The notes under the pieces were generated by a model. It ran no database searches. It saw nothing but the letters and a program-made list of their open reading frames with translations, and was not told the DNA's origin. The translations under genes were made by a program, and so were the position numbers. Shown piece after piece: positions 35,948 to 44,836 of a DNA stretch of 64,000 bases (its first letter is position 1; every line of letters starts with the position of its first letter). Origin of the DNA: an uncultured Actinomycetes bacterium (GTDB lineage: Bacteria > Actinomycetota > Acidimicrobiia > Acidimicrobiales > RAAP-2); contig CAIUMH010000134.1 in assembly GCA_903900235.1 (NCBI GenBank), forward strand, positions 1-64,000, given 5' to 3'.

Positions 35948-37932
35948 GAGCGAAGGTCGGGGACGGCGAGCAGACAGGAGGTGACCGTGGTGACCGCTCG
36001 CGGGCCACGGGGTCCAGCTCCGGCTAGGCAGGTGTCCACCGCCGACCGAGGGATCAGATGCGGCGGGCCGGCGGCGGAGAGACTCCAGACCCAGGCATGG
36101 GCCTGCCAGATCGGGGCCATGCCGGTCGCCAGGGTGAAGAGCGCAGTGGCCTTGGTGATCCGCTGGATCTGGTCATAGGCCGGCCGGTTCGGCTCGTCAG
36201 GGATGACGACCTTGTCGACCCCCCACTGCGACAATGCACGACGCACCAATCGGACACCTGAGGGGGTCAGCGGGTGGTCGGCGAAGGAGAAGGAATTGTC
36301 CCCGATCACCTGCTGGCCGGGCCGCTCGACCCCGGCGCGTTCGATCGCCCCGTCGGGACCACCTCCGCCGACCATCGAGTAGTGCATCGCGCCGACGGCC
36401 TGCCAGGCCATCGAACTCTCGATCATGGCGAAGGGGACCGGCAGCACGAGAAGCACCTGATGAGCCGGCAGGGTCGGGGCGACGTGGGCGAACCAGTCAG
36501 GCAGCGTCACGGGCTCGGCCGAGATCGGCAGCATGGTGCGCAGGTAGGTCGCCGGCTCGACCACAACGGCCAGGATCAGCACGCTGCCCACCAGTCCGCC
36601 GACGAGCCTCGGAAGGACCGGGGAGCCCTGGGTGGCGGCATGGCCACCGTGGCGACGAGGCTTGACCGCTCCCATGGCCCACGCCCGCGAGCGGTCGATG
36701 ACGATGGCCGCCATGGCTCCGGTGGTCATGAAGGTCATGATCAGGAACCGGCTCGGGATGATGTTCTCGAACAGCGGACGGCTGCCGAGCAGGTTCCACG
36801 GTGCCCAGTGGTGCAACCCAATCCCGAAGGAGGTCCAGGCGGTGAGCACCGAGAGGACGGCGAGCAGCCACATCCGCCGGTCCCGCCACCAGATGACCAC
36901 GCCAAGGGTGGAGACGACGGCAATCCCCCACCCGAAGTACTGGCCCGACAGGGTGACCCCCTGAGACCCCCCGACCCGGTGGGTGAACGCGAGGAAGCTC
37001 TTGGTCCATGGGGTGGCAACGAAGAGGGCCTTGAGGGTCGCCCCCTCGATGCCCAGCGAGATCGTCGGCCACACTCGACCTGAGATGTGGGCTGGCCCGG
37101 CAAGAGCGAACCAGGCCGGATAGGCCAGCAGCACGAGCGCGGTCGCGCTGCCGGTGGCGATCCCCACCAGGGCGTGCCGGGCGCGAGCGCGGGCCAGGTC
37201 GCGATGGTGCAGGCAGCCGAGCAGGACGAGGAGCAGGCCGACACCCACAGTCATGGCCGTGATCAGGAGCACCTCGGTGCCGATGAAGAACTGGAACGTG
37301 ACCAGCAGGCCAAGGGCCACGCCGACGAGGATCGGCCGTATCCGCTGGCGCACCATCAGCTCGTCGAGACACAGCACCACCAGCGGAGGGACGGCGGCCA
37401 TGCCCACCATCAGATGGGCGTCGCTCAGCGCCACGAGCGCCATCGACGAGAACCCATAGAGGGCACCGGCCACGAAGGCGGCCGGTGCCCAGCGCACCCA
37501 GCGGATGGCCAGGGCATACATGGCCATGGCCGACAGCATCGGGGCGAGCAGAAGCGAGACGTTGAGGGTGGCCACCGGACCGAAGAGCCAGGTGACCCCG
37601 GCCAACGGGATACCGAAGCCCAGCTCTGAGGTGTTGGCCAGCAGGTTCGTGCCGTGGGGATACGACATGGCCGTCGAGAACAGTGGGGAGAGGCCGTGGC
37701 TGATCGCATGAGCCGGCCACTCGAGGAACCACAGGAACAGGGCGGAGTCCCCACACCCGCACGTCGTGACCGAGCTCGGGTGCGTCGACCACACGTTCCA
37801 CCAGACCCCGAGCGAGCCGACGAGGTAGAGCATCGACGAGATCAGAAACGGCCGCCACCGAAAGCGATCGGTGGACGCCGGCGACCCACGCTGCGCCGTC
37901 TCCTCGCCGGTCATCTCCTGGACCAGGGTCAT
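35944..37932 (-). CDS. CGCGD-family polytopic membrane protein, copy 3
   Basis: This 662-residue paralog has TCGCGD at 58-62, LWFLEWPAHAISHG, HGTNLLANTS, QFFIGTE, YPAWFALAGPAHISG, PSRFLIM and AWQAVGAMHYSMVGGGGP. The C-terminus has the cysteine pair VDTCLAG and TSCLLAV. It starts at ATG 37932 with GGAGG six bases upstream. TACCAT about 36 bases before the ATG may be an internal promoter, since a 61-base gap separates it from copy 2. Its sequence is about as far from copy 4 as from the others, so the duplications are old. Confidence 0.8.
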   Translation of the reverse strand: MTLVQEMTGEETAQRGSPASTDRFRWRPFLISSMLYLVGSLGVWWNVWSTHPSSVTTCGCGDSALFLWFLEWPAHAISHGLSPLFSTAMSYPHGTNLLANTSELGFGIPLAGVTWLFGPVATLNVSLLLAPMLSAMAMYALAIRWVRWAPAAFVAGALYGFSSMALVALSDAHLMVGMAAVPPLVVLCLDELMVRQRIRPILVGVALGLLVTFQFFIGTEVLLITAMTVGVGLLLVLLGCLHHRDLARARARHALVGIATGSATALVLLAYPAWFALAGPAHISGRVWPTISLGIEGATLKALFVATPWTKSFLAFTHRVGGSQGVTLSGQYFGWGIAVVSTLGVVIWWRDRRMWLLAVLSVLTAWTSFGIGLHHWAPWNLLGSRPLFENIIPSRFLIMTFMTTGAMAAIVIDRSRAWAMGAVKPRRHGGHAATQGSPVLPRLVGGLVGSVLILAVVVEPATYLRTMLPISAEPVTLPDWFAHVAPTLPAHQVLLVLPVPFAMIESSMAWQAVGAMHYSMVGGGGPDGAIERAGVERPGQQVIGDNSFSFADHPLTPSGVRLVRRALSQWGVDKVVIPDEPNRPAYDQIQRITKATALFTLATGMAPIWQAHAWVWSLSAAGPPHLIPRSAVDTCLAGAGPRGPRAVTTVTSCLLAVPDLRS

Positions 37933-37993
37933 CCTCGGCCTCCGCCGGCAGATCGGTGCACGAGACGATGGTACGGCAGCGCGGGCCCCGGGC

Positions 37994-39913
37994 TCAGGAG
38001 GCCGTCAGCCTCGGCGCCAGGCACTGCAGCATCGAGGCGACAGGGACGTCCGGATGCGTCTGGCAGACCTGGTAGCGGGCGACGAGGCTCTCGGACACTG
38101 CGGGGAGCGGGTCCGTCACCGGCCAGACCCAGGCGCCGGGCTGCCGGTGCGGGGCGCGGCCCATGATCGTGGTGAAGAAGCCGACCGCCCATGCGGTGCT
38201 GCGCGCTCGTGCGCCGGGACCGAGGGTCTCCTGGTCCGGCACGACCACCTTGGTCACCCCCCACCGGTGGATGGCGAGGCGTACGTCGAGGACCCGGGCA
38301 GAGATGAGCTGCGGCGACGGGACGAACAGGTAGGCGGCGTCGTTGAGCAGCCGGTAGCCCCTGGCCACCGAACCGGCTCGGGCAAGGGTGCCCGCCGGCC
38401 CGCCCACGCCGGCTTGCGCCCAGCGCATGGCGTTCTTGGCCTGCCAGGCCTGTGAGGCCTGCAAGCCAGAGAACGGCGCAGGATAGGTAAGCAGCACTTG
38501 GCCGGGGGGCAGGTGTGCACCTAGGACGCGGAACCACGTGGGCAGCGTCGATGGCACGGTGGCCAGGGGGAGCACCGGGGCCACCGTGACCACGTTGGGC
38601 ACCAGCAGGGCGGCGCACAGGCCGGCGCCGACTGCGGTGAGCCCCGCCGACGGCAACGAGGGCCGTAGCTCGGCCAGCCGATCGAGTCCCCCGTCGACCG
38701 CCCGGGCGGCAGCCACGATGACGCACAGCAGCGTCACCACCGTGAAGCGGTACTCGGCGATGTTGTTGAGGAACGCGATGTGACGCAGCGTGCTCCACGG
38801 GGTCCAGACCGTTCCGGGAGCCAATGACAAAAGCAGCGCCCCTCCCCCCACCGCGAGTGCGAACTGCAGCACTCGGTCTCGCCGGCAGAGCACGAGGCCG
38901 AGCAGGGCCGCCGCCACGAGCCCGGGACCCAGGTAGCTGTAGCTCGGCAGCACGGGGCCGATCCCCCCGAAGAACTTCTGGATCGCACCTCCATAGGGCG
39001 AACCGGTGGGCCAGACCAGGCTCTGGAGCGTCGTGCCCCACCTCCAGATCTTGGCGTCAGGCCCCCAGATATTGCCGCTGAGGTGGGCGGGGCCTTGGAA
39101 GTAGTACCAGGTCGGGTAGGCCAGGAGCACCACCGACACCCCAGCCGTCCAGGACGCCGCTGTCCCGACGCTGCGAGCAAGGGCTCCCTCGCCGGCACGG
39201 TCAGCGCGCACCGCCACCACCAGGGGCACAATCCCGGCCACCGAGACGATGGCGAAGATCAGCAGGATCTCCGGGCTGAGGAAGAACTGCCAGACCACCA
39301 GGAGCCCGAGGACCATGCCCGCCCGCCGCGGTGGCCAGCGATGCTGCCGGATCACGTCGTCGGCGAGGAGGATCATCAGCGGCGGCAGGGCGATGAAGGC
39401 GAGGTTCAGCTGGCCCGATGCCGCCGGATCGAGGACGAAGGTGGCGAACCCATAGGCCGCCCCGAGGACCAGGGCGACGACGGGTCGGCGGACGAGGCTC
39501 CGGAGCAGCACGAACATGGCCAATGCCGAGCAGGCCGGCGCGAGGAGCAGGGCCACGTTCAGCGAGATGACCGGCCCCGCCAGCAGGGTGAGCGGGATCA
39601 GCGGGATCCCCAACCCGAGCACGCTGGTGTCATTGAGCAGGTTGATGCCGGTCGGGTGGTTGAGCCACGCCGAGAAGAAGGGCGAGTGGCCATGCGTAAG
39701 AGCAAAGGCGGGCCACTCGAGGAACCACAAGAAGCGCGAGGCATCGCCGCACCCGCACACCGAGGTCGACCCCGGCGAGGCCGACCAGATGCCCCACCAC
39801 ACCACGACGGACACCAGCAGATAGAGAACGGTGGCGGCGAGCAACCAGCGCACCGATGAGGACCGGTGGGGAGGGCGGGCTCGAGCGGTGGGTGTCTCGG
39901 CGATGACCGTCAC
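37994..39913 (-). CDS. CGCGD-family polytopic membrane protein, copy 2
   Basis: This 639-residue paralog has VCGCGD (53-57), LWFLEWPAFALTHG, TGINLLNDTS, QFFLSPE, YPTWYYFQGPAHLSG, EYRFTVVTL and AWQAKNAMRWAQAGVGGP. Its C-terminal cysteine pair is QVCQTH and LQCLAPR. The GTG at 39913 overlaps the stop of copy 1 (GTGA), so the two are translationally coupled. The periplasmic C-terminal domain ends in a short segment like IHRWGVTKVVVPDQ, shared with the other copies. Confidence 0.8.
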   Translation of the reverse strand: MTVIAETPTARARPPHRSSSVRWLLAATVLYLLVSVVVWWGIWSASPGSTSVCGCGDASRFLWFLEWPAFALTHGHSPFFSAWLNHPTGINLLNDTSVLGLGIPLIPLTLLAGPVISLNVALLLAPACSALAMFVLLRSLVRRPVVALVLGAAYGFATFVLDPAASGQLNLAFIALPPLMILLADDVIRQHRWPPRRAGMVLGLLVVWQFFLSPEILLIFAIVSVAGIVPLVVAVRADRAGEGALARSVGTAASWTAGVSVVLLAYPTWYYFQGPAHLSGNIWGPDAKIWRWGTTLQSLVWPTGSPYGGAIQKFFGGIGPVLPSYSYLGPGLVAAALLGLVLCRRDRVLQFALAVGGGALLLSLAPGTVWTPWSTLRHIAFLNNIAEYRFTVVTLLCVIVAAARAVDGGLDRLAELRPSLPSAGLTAVGAGLCAALLVPNVVTVAPVLPLATVPSTLPTWFRVLGAHLPPGQVLLTYPAPFSGLQASQAWQAKNAMRWAQAGVGGPAGTLARAGSVARGYRLLNDAAYLFVPSPQLISARVLDVRLAIHRWGVTKVVVPDQETLGPGARARSTAWAVGFFTTIMGRAPHRQPGAWVWPVTDPLPAVSESLVARYQVCQTHPDVPVASMLQCLAPRLTAS

Positions 39914-41778
39914 CTGGCTCCTCCCCTCGCCGTCGTCGAGTCGGAGAGCACGCAGCGTGCCCCAGCCATCGGGCCCCCGACACTCGCGACCGTACAGCGC
40001 CCGAGTCGCCGCTGACGACGGGTATCGACACCGACGGTGGGGTCGAGTGACCAGACCAATGCCTGCTGGTGCACCGCAGGCAGACGGCCGGTGGCCGCCG
40101 TGATCAGGGCCGCGGCGGCGACCGGCTGCAGGGGTCGATCGTAGGCCGGCAGGTCCCGATCGATCGGCAGCACCACCGTGGTGACCCCCCAGTCGTGGAG
40201 GGCCTGGGCTACCGCCGGGACGCTTGCCTCATTAAGTGCGGTCGACGGGAATGCCCCTGAGACCGTCATCAGGGCCTCCTGGGCGTGGCGATGGGTCCCG
40301 GCCATCGACGGATCGGAGCCCGGACCGTCGCCGCCGGCCATAGCGAAGCGGAAGCCAGGGACCACCTGCCAGGCCAGCGAGCTCTGCAGGGCCGAGAAGG
40401 CCACCGGGATCGGGAGCACAACCGGGCGGGGCCCGAGGCGATGAACCGTGGCAAACCACTGCGGAACCACCACCGGCTCGGCGGTCAGCGGCAGCGCGGG
40501 AGCGAGCACGGCGGCGAGAGGCGCCAACGCCAGCAGGCCGGCCCCAAGCCCGAGCCCGCGTCCTCGCCTCGGCCAGCGCGCTGCCACGGCGGCGACCAGG
40601 TGGTCGATGACGAGGCCCAGGCACATCGCCAGGCAGCCGATCGCCACGACCAGGAAGCGGACCGGCACCACGTCGCTGGCCAGTGGGAGGTCGGCGAGGA
40701 GCCCCCACGGCCGGAGACCACCACTGCCCAGGGAGAGGGCGAGGGCGACGGTCCCGATGGCACCGAACAGCCACAGTCGCCGATCGCGGCGGAAGGCCAC
40801 GAGGCCGATCGCCACCACCAGCAGCACCCCGGGGCCGATGAACTCGGCCGACACCGTCGGTCCCTGGTACGCCCCAACCCGGTGGGCGAAGGCCTCAAGG
40901 ACGGTCGAGGAGCTGCTCGGAACGACCAGCGAGTGAAGGCTGGCTCCAACCGACCTGAGCGAGGCCGAGGGGTAGTAGCTCCCGTGCACATGTGCTCTGC
41001 CTCGAAGCGCGAACCAGGTCGGCCAGGCCAGCACGACCACGCTCAGTCCAGCTGCGGTGCTCAGGCCGAGCAGCGCATGGCGACGGCGAGTGGGGCTCGG
41101 TCTGGCGAGCGACGAGCGGACCGCCACCACGAGCAGGCCGATGCCGCAGGCCAGGGCCATCATCGCCAGCACCTCGGTGGAGATGAAGAACTGCCAGGCG
41201 ACGAGGCCAGCGAGACCCAGGCCGACCAGCAGCGGCGAACGGCGCTGGGTGACCACCAGCTCGTCGAGGCAGGCCACGATCAACGGAAGTGCCACCAGCA
41301 TCCCGACCACGAGGTGGGCCTGGGCCAGGTTCATCAGGACGAACGGTGAGAAGCCGAAGAGCAGGCCACCGACGAACGCCGCTGGTCGCCACGCCACCCA
41401 CCGACAGATCAACGCGTACATCGCCATCGCGCTCACTATCGGGGCCACGGTGAGGGCGACGTTGAGCGAGACGACGGAACCGGCGAGAGCGGTGAGCGGG
41501 CTGAGCGGAATCCCGAGGCCCAGCTGCGTCGCACCGTCGAGGACGTTGACCCCTCCGGGATGCCACATCAACGGCGTCCACAGGGGCGTCAGACCGTGGC
41601 CGACGGCGTGGGCGGCGAAGCCCATGAACCACAACGAGTAGGCCGGATCCCCACAGCCGCACATCGAGGTGGTGCTCGGGTCGCTCGTCCAGACCGACCA
41701 GAAGACCCCGACACCGGCGGCGACATAGAGCCCGGCGGCGAGGATCGTCGAGCGCCAGGAGGACACCCGAGTGCTCAC
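39910..41778 (-). CDS. CGCGD-family polytopic membrane protein, copy 1
   Basis: This 622-residue paralog has the earliest loop motif, MCGCGD at 40-44, followed by LWFMGFAAHAVGHG and GGVNVLDGAT. It also carries QFFISTE, WPTWFALRGRAHVHG (Pro replaced by Arg in the usual GPAH) and AWQVVPGFRFAMAGGDGP. The C-terminal cysteine pair is GRCTVAS and ARCVLSD. The GTG at 41778 overlaps the stop of the AftB-like gene, so this copy follows a GT-C glycosyltransferase directly in one operon. That context supports a glycan-assembly role. Confidence 0.8.
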   Translation of the reverse strand: MSTRVSSWRSTILAAGLYVAAGVGVFWSVWTSDPSTTSMCGCGDPAYSLWFMGFAAHAVGHGLTPLWTPLMWHPGGVNVLDGATQLGLGIPLSPLTALAGSVVSLNVALTVAPIVSAMAMYALICRWVAWRPAAFVGGLLFGFSPFVLMNLAQAHLVVGMLVALPLIVACLDELVVTQRRSPLLVGLGLAGLVAWQFFISTEVLAMMALACGIGLLVVAVRSSLARPSPTRRRHALLGLSTAAGLSVVVLAWPTWFALRGRAHVHGSYYPSASLRSVGASLHSLVVPSSSSTVLEAFAHRVGAYQGPTVSAEFIGPGVLLVVAIGLVAFRRDRRLWLFGAIGTVALALSLGSGGLRPWGLLADLPLASDVVPVRFLVVAIGCLAMCLGLVIDHLVAAVAARWPRRGRGLGLGAGLLALAPLAAVLAPALPLTAEPVVVPQWFATVHRLGPRPVVLPIPVAFSALQSSLAWQVVPGFRFAMAGGDGPGSDPSMAGTHRHAQEALMTVSGAFPSTALNEASVPAVAQALHDWGVTTVVLPIDRDLPAYDRPLQPVAAAALITAATGRLPAVHQQALVWSLDPTVGVDTRRQRRLGRCTVASVGGPMAGARCVLSDSTTARGGAR

Positions 41779-43526
41779 CGCTTGGGAGCGCAGAGCTGCT
41801 GGCGCGCCCGGATCGGGTCGGGCGAGAAGCGCAGGAAGGTGTTCGCCACCGAGGCGACCACGTTGCCCAGGGCCCGGCCTGGGGTGAGCGGGGCGGTGAT
41901 GTCGTCGAGGTAGGAGTGCAGGCCTCCGCAGGCCAGCGCACCACGCGCCGCGTCGATCTGGAGTCGGGTGGCCGCGCCGGGGATCGCCGTCGTCCCGGTC
42001 AGGCCGAAGCGACCGAGCATCCAGGCCGGGCCGATGTACTTCTCATGGCCGGGCCGCGCATGGCGGAGCACGGTGACGTGGCTGCCGATTGGATTGGCCA
42101 GCGAGAAGGTGTCGAAGACGTAGACCTCGGGACCCGCAAGGTCGCCGACCACGCCGATGCCGGGGATGTTGGCCGCCAGGCGGAAGGGGAGCGGCGACCG
42201 GGCGGGCCGATGAGTCGCCGAGGCGAGTGGAGCGAAGGGGTTGGTGATGACGTCCATGCGCTGGGTACCCGCGGGCTGGCGTGCGGCCGAGACGGCCAGC
42301 GCCCTACCGGCTCGGCCTGACAGGGCCCGTCGATAGTCAGCCAGAGTGATCGGGTGGGCCTCGGCGGTGGCGGCGATCCAGCTGGCTCGCTCGTCGGAGA
42401 TGAAGATCGTCTGGAGGCCAAGGTGCGTCGGGACCGAGGGCACGTAGCGCAGGCCCACCACGCTCATCCCCGCCCAGACCACCATCGCGGCCGCCGCCAC
42501 CAGCAATGGGGTACGGCGTGGCTCAAGTGAGAGACCCATCGGGAGGCACAGGGCGAAGAGACCGGGGAGCAGGAGCCGTCCGTGCATGTAGTCGCCGCCG
42601 AGGTGGATGACATAGAGGGCGTCGAGGACGCCCACGAGCATCGGGGTCACCACCAGCAGCACGCCACGCCGATCCCCGGCGGCCCACCAGGTCCGGGCGG
42701 GGACCGCCACCAACACCAGACCGAGGACGAGCGGGAGCCACAGCAAGTAGGGATCGATCAGGTCGAGTGCATAGGTGGCTCCCTGTGACCACCAGGAGCC
42801 GGCCGCGTCCTTGGCCAGGCCTGTGGTGGGGATGAGTAGGGCGTAGTACGCCATCCGGAACAGCTCGTAGGCCGCCGGGACGATCGCAGCCAGCGCCACC
42901 AGGACACCCGCCGATCGGAGCCGGCGGGCATGGACCTCGACCGAGACCAGGCTGGCCACGAAGACCGCCGAGGCGATGGCCAGCTCGGGGCGAACCAGCA
43001 TCCCGAGACCCATCACCACCGCAGAGGTGCGCAGCAGCCGGGACTCATCGGTGGCCACAACCAGCAGCCAGAACGATCCGGCCAGCCACGCGAAGGCCAT
43101 CGAGGTCTCGAGGCCAGAGGTCGAGAACTCCCAGACCACGGGCACGGCCGACACCACGAGCAGGCCCAGCGGAGCCACCTGGACCGCGCCACGCCGAACC
43201 CGGAGGCGCTGGAGCGCTCGACCGCCGACGAGGAAGGCGACCAGCGTGCAGACGAGCCCGAGGAGCACTGAGAGCCACTCGAGCGAGGCGAACGGAGCAA
43301 GCAGATGGGCGATCCCGAGCGTGAGAACCCACAATGGGTCGGAGTCGGCCTCGACCCGCTCGCCGATGTTGTAGACGGGGCCGTGGCCGGCGAAGACATT
43401 GTGGAGGATCCGGAAGTTGATGAACGCGTCCTCGTCGACCCAGCGATAGACCCAGGCCCCGACCAGAGCCACCGTGGTCGGGATCGCTACGAGGATCCAG
43501 CCCATGGCGACCCCTCGACGGCTCAC
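41775..43526 (-). CDS. GT-C membrane glycosyltransferase, AftB-like
   Basis: This 583-residue protein has an N-terminal acidic loop WVDEDAFINFRI, then GHGPVYNIGERVEADSDPLWV. This matches the polyprenyl-phosphate-sugar-dependent GT-C group that includes mycobacterial arabinosyltransferase AftB. About nine to ten helices follow, then a C-terminal extracytoplasmic domain (from about 370) with GDLAGPEVYVFDTF, also AftB-like. Two cysteines (ALACGG and QLCAPKR) may form a disulfide. Start: GTG 43526 (GGGGGAG at good spacing), or ATG 43550. It is first in the operon with the four CGCGD proteins. Arabinose as donor is only a family-based guess. Confidence 0.8.
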   Translation of the reverse strand: MSRRGVAMGWILVAIPTTVALVGAWVYRWVDEDAFINFRILHNVFAGHGPVYNIGERVEADSDPLWVLTLGIAHLLAPFASLEWLSVLLGLVCTLVAFLVGGRALQRLRVRRGAVQVAPLGLLVVSAVPVVWEFSTSGLETSMAFAWLAGSFWLLVVATDESRLLRTSAVVMGLGMLVRPELAIASAVFVASLVSVEVHARRLRSAGVLVALAAIVPAAYELFRMAYYALLIPTTGLAKDAAGSWWSQGATYALDLIDPYLLWLPLVLGLVLVAVPARTWWAAGDRRGVLLVVTPMLVGVLDALYVIHLGGDYMHGRLLLPGLFALCLPMGLSLEPRRTPLLVAAAAMVVWAGMSVVGLRYVPSVPTHLGLQTIFISDERASWIAATAEAHPITLADYRRALSGRAGRALAVSAARQPAGTQRMDVITNPFAPLASATHRPARSPLPFRLAANIPGIGVVGDLAGPEVYVFDTFSLANPIGSHVTVLRHARPGHEKYIGPAWMLGRFGLTGTTAIPGAATRLQIDAARGALACGGLHSYLDDITAPLTPGRALGNVVASVANTFLRFSPDPIRARQQLCAPKR

Positions 43527-43589
43527 CGCTCTCCCCCTCGACCCGGCCATCTCTCCATTGTGACCTCGGTCAGGCGAGAGGTGGTGCGG

Positions 43590-43595
43590 TACCAT
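43590..43595 (+). promoter_or_regulatory. -10 element TACCAT feeding a leaderless 14-codon ORF
   Basis: TACCAT followed by seven bases and ATG 43603 matches the leaderless layout seen throughout this window. That ATG is out of frame with the acyltransferase, so the promoter appears to serve a short upstream ORF. Confidence 0.55.
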
Positions 43596-43602
43596 CAGCC
43601 CG

Positions 43603-43647
43603 ATGCCGAGGCCGTGCCGACGTCCGGGAGCGATGCGGTCGAAATGA
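43603..43647 (+). CDS. Leaderless upstream mini-ORF (14 aa)
   Basis: ATG 43603 opens a 14-codon frame reading MPRPCRRPGAMRSK, ending in a TGA that overlaps the acyltransferase ATG (AATGA at 43643-43647). It lies seven bases after TACCAT. Ribosomes loading on the bare 5' end would finish here and could restart on the next gene, which lacks a strong ribosome site. The Arg/Pro-rich sequence and one cysteine hint at possible translation-rate sensing, but this is speculation. The peptide itself may have no function. Confidence 0.5.
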   Translation: MPRPCRRPGAMRSK

Positions 43648-44795
43648 CGGACGCCACCGACGCCCCAGTGAGCCCCCTCAGCAGCGAGGCTCCAACCCCG
43701 GTGCCTCGGTCGCGGGCCTTTCGTCTCGGAAACCGGCCTCCCCTCACCGGGATCCGAGCCCTCGCGCTGGCCACCGTCTTGATCTACCACTCGAACTTCA
43801 AGACCCTGCCGGGCACGTGGGTGGCGTTGCAGATCTTCTTTGTCCTGTCCGGCTTCCTGATCACTGCCATGCTGGCCTCGGAGGGCAAGCGCAAGGGCCG
43901 AATCAGCCTCTCGGGGTTCTACGCCCGGCGCGGGGTGAGGCTCGTGCCTCCGCTGCTCCTGGTCATCGCGCTGCTCGGCATCTACGCCAGCTTCATCCAC
44001 GTGGCCGATGCTGCCCACCGGGTCTGGGGTGATTCGCTGGCGGCGCTCTTCTACTTCGCCGACTACCGCCAGGCCTTCAACCACGCCCCGTTCTTCGGGT
44101 ATCTCGCCCAGACCTGGTCGCTCTCGGTCGAGGAGCAGTTCTATGTCCTCTGGTCGCTGCTGATGGTCGTGGCCGTCGTCACCAAGCATCACAAGCTGGC
44201 CTATGGGTTCGCCGTCATTGGCCTGGTGGCGAGCACGGTGGATCGGACGTGGATCGTGCTCCACGCCCACCCGTTCACCGCAGGGACATTCCTGCGTACC
44301 TACTACGCGTTCGACCCTCGAGCCGATGCCCTCTTCTTCGGCTGCCTGCTGGGCCTGCTGGCCGCCGATGGGTGGCTCCTGCAGTGGGCAAGGTGGGCCA
44401 AGGGCTCAATCACCGTCCTCGCCGGCATCTCCACGCTGTTCTTCTGCTGGATCCTCCAATACACCCATCTGTTCGACCGGTCAGTCGTGTTGTGGTGGAT
44501 CCCGGCCACCACGCTCGCCTCGGGGATCTTGATTGTGTACTTCGTCGTCTGCCCGACAAGCCTCGGATCGCGATTTGCCGGGATCGGCGTGCTGGTGTTC
44601 ATCGGCGACCTGTCCTACACGGTGTACCTGCTCCACTTCCCGGTGTACCTCGCCACCATGCCCAGCGAACTCCACTGGTCCTTCTGGCCCGCCCAGGCCC
44701 TGCGGCTGGTCATCATCTTCGGGATTGCCACCCTCAGCTGGTTCCTCATGGAGCGACCCCTGATGCGCTGGCGCGCCAAGTCCGCCGCTCGCTGA
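43644..44795 (+). CDS. Acyltransferase 3 family membrane protein
   Basis: This 383-residue O-acyltransferase has about ten helices: ALALATVLIYHSNF (helix 1 with the His), QIFFVLSGFLIT, FYARRGVRLVPPL, TWSLSVEEQFYVLWSL and SYTVYLLHFPVY. The first about 35 residues are cytoplasmic and Ser/Pro-rich. The track starts at 43305, antisense to the AftB-like gene. ATG 43644 is preferred because a leaderless mini-ORF ends right on it. It is followed after 41 bases by a second, SGNH-fused acyltransferase gene. Confidence 0.88.
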   Translation: MTDATDAPVSPLSSEAPTPVPRSRAFRLGNRPPLTGIRALALATVLIYHSNFKTLPGTWVALQIFFVLSGFLITAMLASEGKRKGRISLSGFYARRGVRLVPPLLLVIALLGIYASFIHVADAAHRVWGDSLAALFYFADYRQAFNHAPFFGYLAQTWSLSVEEQFYVLWSLLMVVAVVTKHHKLAYGFAVIGLVASTVDRTWIVLHAHPFTAGTFLRTYYAFDPRADALFFGCLLGLLAADGWLLQWARWAKGSITVLAGISTLFFCWILQYTHLFDRSVVLWWIPATTLASGILIVYFVVCPTSLGSRFAGIGVLVFIGDLSYTVYLLHFPVYLATMPSELHWSFWPAQALRLVIIFGIATLSWFLMERPLMRWRAKSAAR

Positions 44796-44836
44796 GCGGC
44801 CGGTACTTTCCGAGGCACCAGCGATACGATGCGGCG

